This document shows positions 42,083 to 50,541 of a stretch of DNA of 64,000 nucleotides, in pieces. The position numbers were made by a program, and so were the translations under genes. The stretch comes from Pseudomonas sp. TCU-HL1 (GTDB lineage: Bacteria > Pseudomonadota > Gammaproteobacteria > Pseudomonadales > Pseudomonadaceae), in assembly GCF_001708505.1 (NCBI RefSeq), contig NZ_CP015992.1, positions 3,782,001 to 3,846,000 on the forward strand, read 5' to 3'. The notes beneath the pieces were generated by a model. The model searched no databases, was not told where the DNA came from, and worked only from the letters and a program-made list of their open reading frames with translations. The stretch's first letter is position 1. The number at the start of each line of letters is the position of its first letter.

Positions 42083-43123
42083 ATGCGAATCCCCGACATC
42101 CATCAACGCCTCGCCGACCTCGGCGCCAAACCCGCCCATGCTGGCCGGGTGGTGCGTGCCTGGCTGCAGGGCAAGGCCCTGGATGCAGGCACCCGCCGGC
42201 AGCACACCGAACACTTCCTGCCGCTCCGCGTTCGCGACGGCCTGCCCGCCCTGGCTGAAGAGCTGGAAGGGCTGGTGCGCCTGCGCTCGGAGCATCCGGG
42301 TGCCGACGGCTCGGCCCGACTGCTGGTAGCGCTGAGCGATGGCCAGATGGTGGAAAGCGTGCTGCTGCCCCGCGACGGCCTGTGCGTCTCCACGCAGGTC
42401 GGTTGCGCCGTGGGCTGCGTCTTCTGCATGACCGGCAAGAGCGGCCTGTTGCGCCAGGTGGGCAGTGCCGAGATCGTTGCCCAGGTCGCTCTCGCCCGCC
42501 GCTTCCGGCCAGTGAAGAAAGTGGTGTTCATGGGCATGGGCGAGCCGGCACACAACCTCGACAACGTGCTGGAAGCCATCGACCTGCTGGGCACCGACGG
42601 CGGCATCGGCCACAAGAACCTGGTGTTTTCCACCGTGGGCGATAGGCGCGTCTTCGAGCGCTTGCCCCAGGAACGGGTCAAACCCGCCCTGGCGCTGTCC
42701 CTGCACACCACCCGCGCTGATCTGCGCGAGCGACTGCTGCCCAAGGCACCACGAATCACGCCGGATGAACTGGTGGACCTGGGCGAACGCTACGCGCGCA
42801 CCATCGGTTACCCCATCCAGTACCAATGGACCCTGTTGCGCGGCATCAACGACAGCCTGGAAGAAATGGACGGCATCCTGCGCCTGCTCAAGGGCAAGTA
42901 CGCGGTGCTGAACCTGATTCCGTACAACAGCCTGGACGACGACGAGTACCAGCGCCCTGACGGCGACCGCATCGTGCAGATGGTCCGCTACCTGCACAGC
43001 CGCGGCATTCTCACTAAGGTCCGAAACTCCGCGGGCCAGGACGTCGAAGGTGGCTGCGGCCAGCTCCGTGCCCGCGCCGTGGAACTGATCGATACCCGCT
43101 GCCTGCGGCACGCCAGCACCTGA
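42083..43123 (+). CDS. RlmN/Cfr-family radical SAM methyltransferase
   Basis: A 346-aa enzyme. The radical SAM Cys motif is C108-x3-C112-x2-C115 (QVGCAVGCVFCMTGK), followed by MGMGEPAHNLDNVL (SAM-binding GE motif), VFSTVGD and LALSLHTTRADLRERLLP, and the C-terminal NSAGQDVEGGCGQL bearing the second catalytic Cys region. RlmN and Cfr methylate adenine in 23S rRNA and tRNA through a Cys-linked intermediate. This copy is near metH and cysI rather than with the ndk/pilF genes where the housekeeping rlmN lies in Pseudomonas, so it is probably a paralogue; its RNA target is unproven. Confidence 0.88.
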   Translation: MRIPDIHQRLADLGAKPAHAGRVVRAWLQGKALDAGTRRQHTEHFLPLRVRDGLPALAEELEGLVRLRSEHPGADGSARLLVALSDGQMVESVLLPRDGLCVSTQVGCAVGCVFCMTGKSGLLRQVGSAEIVAQVALARRFRPVKKVVFMGMGEPAHNLDNVLEAIDLLGTDGGIGHKNLVFSTVGDRRVFERLPQERVKPALALSLHTTRADLRERLLPKAPRITPDELVDLGERYARTIGYPIQYQWTLLRGINDSLEEMDGILRLLKGKYAVLNLIPYNSLDDDEYQRPDGDRIVQMVRYLHSRGILTKVRNSAGQDVEGGCGQLRARAVELIDTRCLRHAST

Positions 43124-43215
43124 GCAAATGGACAGCATTTCCGGGCCGACGAGCTAAGCTCAGAGGCTGTGAAAGAATTGAAGGCCGTCGCGCGGGTCAG
43201 GCCAGGAGGTGCCCC

Positions 43216-43434
43216 ATGGACGACAAGAACAACGATCAACCCCTGAGCTTCCGCGAAATGCTGCAAAGCGTGTTGGCGGCCGCTTTCGGCGTGCAGAGTG
43301 GTAAGAATCGGACCCGCGACTTCAGCCGTGGCAAGCCCAGCCACTTCATCATCCTGGGCGTGCTGTTCACCGCTGTCTTTGTGCTGCTGCTCTTCGGCCT
43401 GGTGAAGCTGGTGCTCCACCTGGCAGGCGTTTGA
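43216..43434 (+). CDS. DUF2970 small membrane protein
   Basis: A 72-aa protein. The N-terminal segment QPLSFREMLQSVLAAAFGVQ, the basic middle NRTRDFSRGKPSHFIILGVL and one C-terminal membrane helix (FIILGVLFTAVFVLLLFGLV) match DUF2970. ATG 43216 follows AGGAGGTGCCCC. Function unknown. Convergent with the next gene, 3 bp apart. Confidence 0.85.
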   Translation: MDDKNNDQPLSFREMLQSVLAAAFGVQSGKNRTRDFSRGKPSHFIILGVLFTAVFVLLLFGLVKLVLHLAGV

Positions 43435-43437
43435 ACC

Positions 43438-44523
43438 TCAGTCGATCAGCGGCTCCAGGGAGAAGTGGTAATCGCGTGCGCCCTTCTTGCCCACCAGGCT
43501 GAAGGCACGAAAATCCAGGTCATAGCCTTGCCGCTCGATATGCCGCAAGAGGCGTGTTGCCTTGTCCCGGTCCAGGGCGATGAACAGCCGTACCTCGCGG
43601 TCCTTGCCGCCATGACGGGCAAAATCAACGCCGGCATCGTAGTCATGCAGGAGCACCATGGCCCAGCCGCCGAGGGTGAAATGGCCGCTGACCAGGGCGT
43701 TGATCTTCCCATCGAGATAGGTGCGCAGGACTTCCGGGGAATTGTTCAAGCCGGAGAACAGCAGGTCCTCGCCCGGCCTGTACCCCAACTCGGTGGCGGC
43801 CTTCATGGCACCAAAGGCCATTTCATCGTTGGCTGACCACACCAGCTTCACATCCGGATAGCGCTGGAACAGCTGCACGGCCTGGGTATAGGCGCGCTCA
43901 CGATTCCACTCGCTGTAGACCAGCTGCCGCAGCCGGGCATTGGGGAAGCCGGCCAGGGCCCGCATGAGGCCCTGCTCACGAAGCTGGGCGGCGGGTGTCT
44001 GCTTGACACCGGAGAAAGCCAGCATGTCGAAGGGCTGGCCAAGCGCCCGACGCGCCTGTAGTTCCAGGAGCGTGCGCGCCATCAGGTAACCGGCCTCCTC
44101 ATCATTGGGAACCATGCTGCCGATCCAGTCGGGGTAACGCTCCCGGGTGCCTCCGGTGAGGGTTTGCTGATCGGGCGTCAGGTTACTGTTCACCGTGAAC
44201 AGCTTCACCCCACTGCCGCGCGCCAGCCGCAGGATTTCCGGGCCGGCATATTGCTCGTTCACGAACACCAGGTAATCAGGGCGATCGTCGCCCTGCAGCA
44301 CCTCGCGAGCCTGGCTCAGCATGCGGTTCAGGTCACGCTCGGCATACCGCACATCCAGCTCCATGCCCAGATCATCGGCGGCCGCCTGCATGAACTGGAC
44401 ATAGCTGGCCCAGAAAGGCTCATGGGTGCGGCCCGGATTGAGAAACACAACGGACGCGGCACTCAGCGATTGGCTGAGCCCCAGGCAGAGAACAAACAGA
44501 AGGGAGGCACAACGTCCTTTCAT
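43438..44523 (-). CDS. Periplasmic sugar-binding-like protein (orphan)
   Basis: A 361-aa type I periplasmic binding protein with a Sec signal (MKGRCASLLFVLCLGLSQSL, cleavage after SAA). Features: VVFLNPGRTHEPFWASYVQF, DYLVFVNEQY, WIGSMVPNDEEAGYLMARTL, SGVKQTPAAQLREQGLMRAL, DVKLVWSANDEMAFGAMKAA. No ABC permease or ATPase gene is next to it, so it may serve a sensor (LuxP-like) or a distant transporter. The ligand is unknown. Confidence 0.8.
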   Translation of the reverse strand: MKGRCASLLFVLCLGLSQSLSAASVVFLNPGRTHEPFWASYVQFMQAAADDLGMELDVRYAERDLNRMLSQAREVLQGDDRPDYLVFVNEQYAGPEILRLARGSGVKLFTVNSNLTPDQQTLTGGTRERYPDWIGSMVPNDEEAGYLMARTLLELQARRALGQPFDMLAFSGVKQTPAAQLREQGLMRALAGFPNARLRQLVYSEWNRERAYTQAVQLFQRYPDVKLVWSANDEMAFGAMKAATELGYRPGEDLLFSGLNNSPEVLRTYLDGKINALVSGHFTLGGWAMVLLHDYDAGVDFARHGGKDREVRLFIALDRDKATRLLRHIERQGYDLDFRAFSLVGKKGARDYHFSLEPLID

Positions 44524-44624
44524 TCCATCACCCTGAAAAGCAGCGGCGCAGTATAACTGCTTATCGCAGGGTTGCCGGGTACATCGGAGCGGACTGGTCG
44601 AACCCAGCCCGCCCCGCACATTAC

Positions 44625-44738
44625 TTATTGGTGACTGACCCAGAATACTGCGGTGGAAACGGCGATCAGGATCAGGAAGAAGATGGCCCAGGCATCGACC
44701 TTGCTGTCGCGATTGGAGCCTTCGGAATGATCGGTCAT
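44625..44738 (-). CDS. Small single-helix membrane protein (37 aa)
   Basis: ATG 44738 is preceded by GGGGGA. The product MTDHSEGSNRDSKVDAWAIF followed by FLILIAVSTAVFWVSHQ has a polar N-terminus and one membrane helix. A good ribosome site, a clean stop (TAA) and membrane-like composition support a real gene. It lies between the binding-protein gene and cysI. Function unknown. Confidence 0.7.
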   Translation of the reverse strand: MTDHSEGSNRDSKVDAWAIFFLILIAVSTAVFWVSHQ

Positions 44739-44974
44739 GACGTCCCCCGTTGTTGTGGTTATAGGCGGCTTGCACTTCGAGTAAAGACCAGCCTCCACAG
44801 GGCCTCAAGCAGAAGGGTTATGCCCCTTCCTCCATCAATAACTTTCTGTTCTTTGCATATATTCAAACATCACTTTTGCGCATAACCCCGAACTGGTATC
44901 TTCCTCCGGCTCCGCGGGGAGTGCGCGGCCGTGCGCGCAGAAAAGCTGTAAGCAGCCTGACAACAGGATTTTTC
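44739..44974 (+). promoter_or_regulatory. cysI upstream region
   Basis: The 236-bp divergent spacer carries an AT-rich block (44840-44876: AATAACTTTCTGTTCTTTGC and following). Around it are the inverted words GGTTATGCC (about 44817) and GCATAACC (about 44880). CysI genes are usually under CysB control; these could be CysB-type sites, but no site was established. The frame open from 44876 lacks a ribosome site. Confidence 0.35.
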
Positions 44975-46633
44975 ATGTACGTATACGACGAGTACGATCA
45001 ACGGATCGTCGAGGACCGCGTCAAGCAGTTCCGCGATCAGACCCGCCGCTATCTGGAAGGCGAGCTTTCGGGCGAGGAATTCCGCCCGCTGCGCCTGCAG
45101 AATGGCCTGTACATCCAGCGCTACGCGCCCATGCTGCGCGTCGCCGTGCCCTACGGCCTGCTCTCTTCCGTCCAGGTGCGCAAGCTGGCACAGATCGCTC
45201 GCGACTACGACAAGGGCTACGCCCACATCAGCACCCGCCAGAACGTGCAGTACAACTGGCCGGAACTGGAAGATGTGCCGGAAATCCTCGCCGAGCTGGC
45301 CACCGTGCAGATGCACGCAATCCAGACCAGCGGCAACTGCATCCGCAACACCACCACCGATCAGTTCGCCGGCGTTGCTCGTGACGAACTCGTGGACCCG
45401 CGCCCCTGGTGCGAGATCATTCGCCAGTGGTCCACCTTCCACCCGGAATTCTCCCACCTGCCGCGCAAGTTCAAGATCGCCGTCAATGGCGCCGTGAGCG
45501 ACCGCGCCGCCATCGAAGTCCACGACATCGGCCTGGAAGCGGTGCAGAACGAAGCCGGCGAACTGGGCTTCCGCGTGTCCGTCGGTGGCGGCCTGGGCCG
45601 TACCCCGATCGTGGGCAGCTTCATCAACGAGTTCCTGCCCTGGCGGCACCTGATCAGCTATCTCGACGCCATCCTGCGCGTGTACAACCGCTATGGCCGT
45701 CGCGATAACAAGTACAAGGCGCGCATCAAGATCCTGGTCAAGGCACTGACCCCGGAAGTCTTCGCTGAGCGCGTGAACGCCGAGTGGGCCCACCTGAAAG
45801 ACGGCCCCACCACCCTGACCGAAGCCGAAGTGGCACGCGTTGCCAAGCACTTCGTCGACCCGGACTACAAGGCGCTGGAAGACCAGGACGCAGCCCTCGC
45901 CGCCCTGGATGCCGAGCACCCCGGTTTCTCCCGCTGGCGCGAGCGCAACGTGATCGCCCACAAGAAACCCGGCTACGCTGCCGTGACCCTGTCGCTGAAA
46001 CCCACCGGCGTTGCTCCGGGCGATGTCACCGACAAGCAGTTGGATGCCATCGCCGACCTGGCCGATCGCTACAGCTTCAGTGAAGTACGCAACAGCCATA
46101 ACCAGAACATCATCCTGGCCGACGTCGAGCAGGCGCAGTTGTTCACCCTGTGGGGCGAACTGCGTGAACTCGGCTTCGCCACCCCGAACGTGGGCCTGCT
46201 GACCGACATCATCTGCTGCCCAGGCGGCGACTTCTGCTCCCTGGCCAACGCCAAGTCGATTCCCGTGGCCGAAGCCATCCAACGTCGCTTCGACGACCTG
46301 GACTACCTGTTCGACATCGGCAACCTCGACCTGAACATCTCCGGCTGCATGAACGCCTGCGGCCATCACCACGTCGGCCACATCGGCATTCTCGGCGTGG
46401 ACAAGAAGGGCCAGGAGTTCTACCAGGTGTCCCTCGGCGGCAGCGCCGGCCGTGACGCCAGCCTGGCGCAGATCCTCGGCCCGTCCTTCGCCCAGGACGA
46501 AATGGCCGACGTGATCGAGAAGATCATCAAGGTCTACGTGGAACAGCGCACCGAAGACGAGCAATTCCTCGACACCTTCCGTCGTATCGGTATCGACCCG
46601 TTCAAGGAGCGCGTATATGCAGCGAATCATTAA
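44975..46633 (+). CDS. cysI: Sulfite/nitrite reductase hemoprotein
   Basis: A 552-aa sirohaem- and [4Fe-4S]-dependent reductase expected to convert sulfite to sulfide. The N-terminal MYVYDEYDQRIVEDRVKQFR fixes the start at ATG 44975. The duplicated ferredoxin-like and catalytic repeats include HISTRQNVQYNWPELEDVPE, SGNCIRNTTTDQFAG and the cluster Cys in ICCPGGDFCSLANAK and NISGCMNACGHHHVGHIG. It is followed by, and overlaps by 17 bp, the DUF934 gene, the usual partner in bacteria that use ferredoxin-type donors. Confidence 0.95.
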   Translation: MYVYDEYDQRIVEDRVKQFRDQTRRYLEGELSGEEFRPLRLQNGLYIQRYAPMLRVAVPYGLLSSVQVRKLAQIARDYDKGYAHISTRQNVQYNWPELEDVPEILAELATVQMHAIQTSGNCIRNTTTDQFAGVARDELVDPRPWCEIIRQWSTFHPEFSHLPRKFKIAVNGAVSDRAAIEVHDIGLEAVQNEAGELGFRVSVGGGLGRTPIVGSFINEFLPWRHLISYLDAILRVYNRYGRRDNKYKARIKILVKALTPEVFAERVNAEWAHLKDGPTTLTEAEVARVAKHFVDPDYKALEDQDAALAALDAEHPGFSRWRERNVIAHKKPGYAAVTLSLKPTGVAPGDVTDKQLDAIADLADRYSFSEVRNSHNQNIILADVEQAQLFTLWGELRELGFATPNVGLLTDIICCPGGDFCSLANAKSIPVAEAIQRRFDDLDYLFDIGNLDLNISGCMNACGHHHVGHIGILGVDKKGQEFYQVSLGGSAGRDASLAQILGPSFAQDEMADVIEKIIKVYVEQRTEDEQFLDTFRRIGIDPFKERVYAANH

Positions 46634-47117
46634 GAACGGCCAGGTAATCGACGAAACCTGGCACCTGCTGGCCAAGGACGCGACCCTGGATGGCATTCCC
46701 AACTGTGACGACATCATCGTCCCGCTCGCCCTCTGGTGCGACCACGCCCATGCGCTGAAAGCCCGTGACGGCGGCCTCGGCGTCTGGCTGGACAGCGGTG
46801 AAGAGATCGAAGAGATCGCCGGCGACCTGGAGCACTTCCAGGTCATCGCGCTGAACTTCCCTGCCTTCACCGACGGGCGCCACTCCTCCACCGCCTACCT
46901 GCTGCGTCAGCGCTACGGCTACAAGGGCGAAGTACGCGCCATCGGCGATGTACTGCGCGACCAGCTGTTCGCACTGCGCCGCTGCGGCTTCGACGCCTTT
47001 GCCCTGCGCGCAGACAAGGACCCATACGATGCCCTCAAGGCCTTCGAGGAATTCGCCGAGGTCTACCAGGCGTCCAGCGACCAGCCCCTGCCGCTGTTCC
47101 GCCGCCGCTCGGCCTGA
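46617..47117 (+). CDS. DUF934 protein, CysI partner
   Basis: A 166-aa protein, MQRIIKNGQVIDETWHLLAK, DHAHALKARDGGLGVWLDSG, then LNFPAFTDGRHSSTAYLLRQ, the diagnostic DUF934 motif (oxidoreductase probably involved in sulfite reduction). Its start lies within cysI, so the two are coupled in translation. It ends before a strong terminator, which closes the cysI operon. Biochemical role unsettled. Confidence 0.92.
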   Translation: MQRIIKNGQVIDETWHLLAKDATLDGIPNCDDIIVPLALWCDHAHALKARDGGLGVWLDSGEEIEEIAGDLEHFQVIALNFPAFTDGRHSSTAYLLRQRYGYKGEVRAIGDVLRDQLFALRRCGFDAFALRADKDPYDALKAFEEFAEVYQASSDQPLPLFRRRSA

Positions 47118-47130
47118 GTCAGGCCCCCAC

Positions 47131-47161
47131 AAAGAGCCCCGCACAAGATGCGGGGCTTTTT
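47131..47161 (+). terminator. Terminator of the cysI-DUF934 operon
   Basis: AGCCCCGCA-CAAGA-TGCGGGGCT followed by TTTT(T): a 9-bp GC stem and a T run, 13 bp after the DUF934 stop. Confidence 0.92.
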
Positions 47162-47175
47162 GTTGGGCGGGATTC

Positions 47176-47722
47176 TGTGGGAGCGATTTCAATCGCGAAT
47201 GAATTGGCTATATCTGCGTTAGCTGTTGCAGCGTTGAATGAAGCGCTCTATCACGGGACTTTAAAACCTCCGCGCCAGCTGACACAGCCCTCACCCCCGC
47301 CCCTCTCCCAGAGGTAGAGGGGTGACTCGCACCGGCGAGGCACCAAGCATGCTGAAGCCCACACGGGCCTGAAACCGGGCAGAAGCGGTGGGGCGGCGAC
47401 TCCGCCCCTTCAGGAGGCCGAGCGGAATCGTTGCGTAGGGGGACGAGCGGCATGGATGCCGCGAGAGGCGTGTGGGGCCATGGATGGCCCCTCTCGCCGC
47501 GCCCCCGGAGCAACGATGGAGGGAGGGAACCCGGCGAAGCCGGGCCGGATGCAGGGGCAAGCCTTTTTGGTTACTTTTGGGTGGTGCGGCATTCCGACGA
47601 CTGCCAAAAGAGACTCGCCGGGAGGCGAAACCAGAAACATCCGCAGAACTCGATAAGCAGCTGGGCTCAGGGCGTTCTAGCAACACTTAACGCAGACATA
47701 GCCAATGAATTCGCTCCCACAA
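47176..47722. repeat. Palindromic extragenic repeat split by an insertion
   Basis: The left part TGTGGGAGCGATTTCAATCG-CGAATGAA (47176-47203) and right part TGAATTCGCTCCCACAAG (47706-47722) together make one copy of the repeat family found intact at 53753. The duplicated TGAA at the break marks the insertion of the 47204-47705 element. Confidence 0.85.
47204..47705. mobile_element. 502-bp MITE-like element of unknown type
   Basis: Terminal inverted repeats: TTGGCTATATCTGCGTTAGC at the left and, on the minus strand, TTGGCTATGTCTGCGTTAAG at the right (17 of the first 18 bases match). Flanked by TGAA duplications. The interior is GC-rich with several hairpins (for example CCCGGCGAAGCCGGG at about 47530). 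Open frames exist on both strands but lack ribosome sites or recognisable domains. It is probably a non-autonomous element moved by a transposase in trans; a structured RNA cannot be excluded. Confidence 0.75.
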
Positions 47723-47740
47723 GTGCATGGGGCGCCAGGT

Positions 47741-48319
47741 CTAGGCACGCACCGCATCCCAGGCCACCTGCATGAACAGTTCGCGACAATCCGCCAGCTG
47801 GGTGCGGGTGCGTCCGGCCAGCCAGTTGCGGGTGAAGTCCTGGACCGGCCCGATGACGACAGAAACAAAGCAGTCGCGCGGCATTTCGCGGTAGGCGCCC
47901 TGCTCGCGGTAGGGCCGCAGGACCTCTTCTATTCGTCCATGGTGCAAACGATTGGTCTCGCGCAGCTGTTCTCCCAACTCACTCGCCTCGACCCTGCCTC
48001 GGCTGTGCAGGATGAAGCGCGCCCAGTCCGGATTCGCCAGCACCCAGTCGATGTAGCAGGCCACCAGCAGCTTGATGCAGCCCTCGGCGTTGTCCACCTC
48101 GGCGAAGCCCGCCTCCAGCAAACGCGCGTATCCGCTGACACCCTCCAGATAGAGCGCGGCGATGATCCGCTCCTTGTTGCCGAAATGGTGGTAGAGGCTA
48201 CCGATGCTGGCCCCGGAGCGGTCGCGGATCATCTCGATGGTGGTGGCATCCACGCCCTGTTCGCTGAAGCAGGCCAGCGCGGCCTGGAGAATGTCGTCTT
48301 TGCGGGAGGGACGGCCCAT
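47741..48319 (-). CDS. TetR-family regulator
   Basis: A 192-aa repressor-type protein. The helix-turn-helix is at residues about 7-55 (DDILQAALACFSEQGVDATT, then DRSGASIGSLYHHFGNKERI). The C-terminal part (LVACYIDWVLANPDWARFIL, SRGRVEASELGEQLRETNRL) is the effector domain. It is divergent from the hydrolase gene at 48430, and a double palindrome between them is a strong operator candidate. It probably represses both. Effector unknown; an acyl compound is plausible from the hydrolase. Confidence 0.9.
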   Translation of the reverse strand: MGRPSRKDDILQAALACFSEQGVDATTIEMIRDRSGASIGSLYHHFGNKERIIAALYLEGVSGYARLLEAGFAEVDNAEGCIKLLVACYIDWVLANPDWARFILHSRGRVEASELGEQLRETNRLHHGRIEEVLRPYREQGAYREMPRDCFVSVVIGPVQDFTRNWLAGRTRTQLADCRELFMQVAWDAVRA

Positions 48320-48337
48320 GAACTTCCTCTGATGAGA

Positions 48338-48367
48338 CTAGAATATTTTTCTAGAATACTTTTCTAG
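48338..48367. promoter_or_regulatory. Operator between TetR gene and hydrolase gene
   Basis: Two overlapping palindromes with identical arms, CTAGAA-TATTT-TTCTAG (48338-48354) and CTAGAA-TACTT-TTCTAG (48351-48367), share a central half-site. The period is 13 bp. A possible -10 for the hydrolase gene (TATACT, 48374-48379) starts seven bases downstream, so a bound repressor would block RNA polymerase in both directions. Confidence 0.8.
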
Positions 48368-48429
48368 TTTTCGTATACTGCCCGGGTTCGCGTTTTTCCA
48401 AAAGCCCTTTCCACGCCAGGACGGATGCA

Positions 48430-49284
48430 ATGATCAGCTCGACAGAAACCCGGATCGACAACGGCAACGGCCACACCATCAGCGCCAACTGGTTCCGCCC
48501 CGAAGGTGAGGTTCAGGCCGCGGTGCTGATAGTACCCGCCATGGGCGTGCCGCAGCGCTACTACGCGTCTTTCGCAACCTGGCTGGCGGAACGCGGCTAC
48601 CTGGTCGCCACCTTCGACTATGTCGGCATGGGCCAGTCACGCAACGGCCATCTGCGTGACCTGGACGTGGACATCCTCGACTGGGCCCGCCATGACTGCA
48701 GCACCATGCTCTCGCTCGTGGCCAACGCCGCGGACGACAAGCCGCTGTACTGGATCGGCCATAGCCTGGGCGGGCAGATCCTGCCATTTGTGGAAGGCGC
48801 CGAGCGCATCAGCAAAGTACTGACCATCGCCACGGGCAGCGGCTATTGGCGTGAGAACACCGCCGAACTGCGCCGCCGCGTCTGGCTGTTGTGGTTCCTG
48901 GTGGCGCCACTGGCAACGCCACTGGCCGGCTACTTCCCCGGCAAGCGCTTAGGGATGGTCGGCGACCTGCCCAAGGGCGTGATCACGCAGTGGCGCCGCT
49001 GGTGCCTGGACCCGGAATACGCGGTAGGTGCTGAAGGCGAGCGCGTGCGAGAAGCCTATTCCGCAGTGCGTACGCCCATCACCTCCATCTCCTTCACTGA
49101 CGACGAGATGATGTCCGGGCGCAATACCGAGTCACTGCACGGGTTCTATCGCCAGGCGGAGAAGCACTTCAAACGCATCGCCCCGGCGGACGTGGGCGAG
49201 AAATCCATCGGCCACTTCGGCTTCTTCAAGCCGCAGTATGAGCAGTCCCTCTGGCAGGGAGTGCTGCTGCCCGAACTGGCGTGA
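48430..49284 (+). CDS. Alpha/beta-hydrolase family protein
   Basis: A 284-aa serine hydrolase-like protein. AAVLIVPAMGVPQRYYASFA holds the oxyanion region, VATFDYVGMGQSRNG the strand-turn, and WIGHSLGGQ the nucleophile elbow with Ser. A C-terminal His lies in EKSIGHFGFFKP and Asp candidates in SFTDDEMMSG. Possible substrates are esters or acyl conjugates; not assigned. ATG 48430 lacks a strong ribosome site (CAGGACGGATGCA). Controlled by the divergent TetR. Confidence 0.82.
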   Translation: MISSTETRIDNGNGHTISANWFRPEGEVQAAVLIVPAMGVPQRYYASFATWLAERGYLVATFDYVGMGQSRNGHLRDLDVDILDWARHDCSTMLSLVANAADDKPLYWIGHSLGGQILPFVEGAERISKVLTIATGSGYWRENTAELRRRVWLLWFLVAPLATPLAGYFPGKRLGMVGDLPKGVITQWRRWCLDPEYAVGAEGERVREAYSAVRTPITSISFTDDEMMSGRNTESLHGFYRQAEKHFKRIAPADVGEKSIGHFGFFKPQYEQSLWQGVLLPELA

Positions 49285-49305
49285 CCCAGTCCGGGCGTGA
49301 TGGAC

Positions 49306-50331
49306 CTACTGCCAGAACCGCTGCTGGCTGAGCCGGCTCCACCAGTTCAGCAACACGCGATCGATCGCCACGCTGGCGGCAAGGCCGACGCGTTCCTGCA
49401 GGCTCTTGCGCGCGGCAAAGTGCAGATGGAACAGCTCGGCCTCCCTGGCGCGTTCGGCGAGGTATTCGTCACTGGTGCGCAACTCATCCACCAGTTGCTT
49501 CTCCAGCGCGGCCATCCCCAGCCAGACTTCGCCCGTGGCAATCTCGGCCATGTCCAGCTGCGGGCGGTAGCGGCCAACGAACCCCTTGAACAATTCATGG
49601 GTGGTTTCGAGGTCTTCCTGAAACTTCTGCCGGCCCTTCTCGGTGTTCTCGCCGAATACCGTCAGGGTGCGCTTGTACTCCCCGGCGGTGAGCACCTCAA
49701 AATCGATGTCGTGCTTCTTCAGCAGGCGATGCACATTGGGCAGCTGCGCCACGACGCCGATAGAGCCAATGATGGAGAACGGCGCAGCGAGGATCTTCTG
49801 GCCGATGCAGGCCATCATGTAGCCGCCGCTGGCCGCCACCTTGTCCACGCAGACGGTGAGCGGCACGCCGGCCTCGCGAATGCGCGCCAACTGCGATGAA
49901 GCCAGGCCGTAGCTGTGCACCATGCCGCCGCCGCTTTCCAGGCGCACCACCACCTCGTCCTTGTCCGTGGCCATGGTCAGCAGTGCCGTTACCTCATGGC
50001 GCAGGTGGTCAGTGGCCGAAGCCTTGATGTCACCGTCGAAATCCAGCACGAAGACTCGCGGCTTCTGCCTGGCAGACTTCTTCGCCTGCTTGGCCGCCTT
50101 GGCCTCTGCCTTGCGGGCGGCCTTGAGGTGCACCTTGTCCAGCACCGATTGCTCCAGGCGCTCGTGCAGGCCCTTGTAGAAGTCATTGAGCTTGCGCACA
50201 TCCAGATGCCCACTCGCCGCCCGCCGATTGCGGCCGCGCAGGGCTGCGATGGCGACAAGCACCACCAGAATGGCCACCAGCACCGTCACGGTCCTGGCCA
50301 GGAAGCCTGCATACTCGGCAAAGAATTCCAC
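49306..50331 (-). CDS. sohB: S49-family inner-membrane peptidase SohB
   Basis: A 341-aa protein from GTG 50331 (GGGGGA upstream); a longer reading to 50460 is not family-like. One N-terminal membrane helix (LARTVTVLVAILVVLVAIAA), a charged Lys/Ala linker (AARKAEAKAAKQAKKSARQK), then the protease domain. The nucleophile Ser is in KVAASGGYMMAC and the general base Lys in LTAGEYKRTL, the Ser-Lys dyad of S49 signal-peptide peptidases. It is thought to degrade signal peptides or misfolded membrane segments. Confidence 0.93.
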   Translation of the reverse strand: MEFFAEYAGFLARTVTVLVAILVVLVAIAALRGRNRRAASGHLDVRKLNDFYKGLHERLEQSVLDKVHLKAARKAEAKAAKQAKKSARQKPRVFVLDFDGDIKASATDHLRHEVTALLTMATDKDEVVVRLESGGGMVHSYGLASSQLARIREAGVPLTVCVDKVAASGGYMMACIGQKILAAPFSIIGSIGVVAQLPNVHRLLKKHDIDFEVLTAGEYKRTLTVFGENTEKGRQKFQEDLETTHELFKGFVGRYRPQLDMAEIATGEVWLGMAALEKQLVDELRTSDEYLAERAREAELFHLHFAARKSLQERVGLAASVAIDRVLLNWWSRLSQQRFWQ

Positions 50332-50541
50332 CTGTATTCCCCCTTGATTCCCCTGCTGGCGCCAGCCTCTCGGCGGCGCAAAGACCCGCAAGCATAACGG
50401 TGCAACCCCCGCCTCGCCAGCGGCCGGAAACGTCTGCATAAACAGTGGAAATGCATTCAAACAAGCGTATGTTTTTTCGTTGACAGGTCTCCGCCTTCCT
50501 CATAACCTCGCGAAACTTTCAACCTCGCGGGACGCCAGTAC

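Noticed and set aside
44870..46891. 673-codon minus-strand frame over cysI and DUF934
   Set aside because: Antisense of two well-recognised genes.
47204..47775. Open frames inside the 502-bp element (for example 47431-47775)
   Set aside because: They lack ribosome sites, pass beyond the element or over its inverted ends, and show no recognisable domain.
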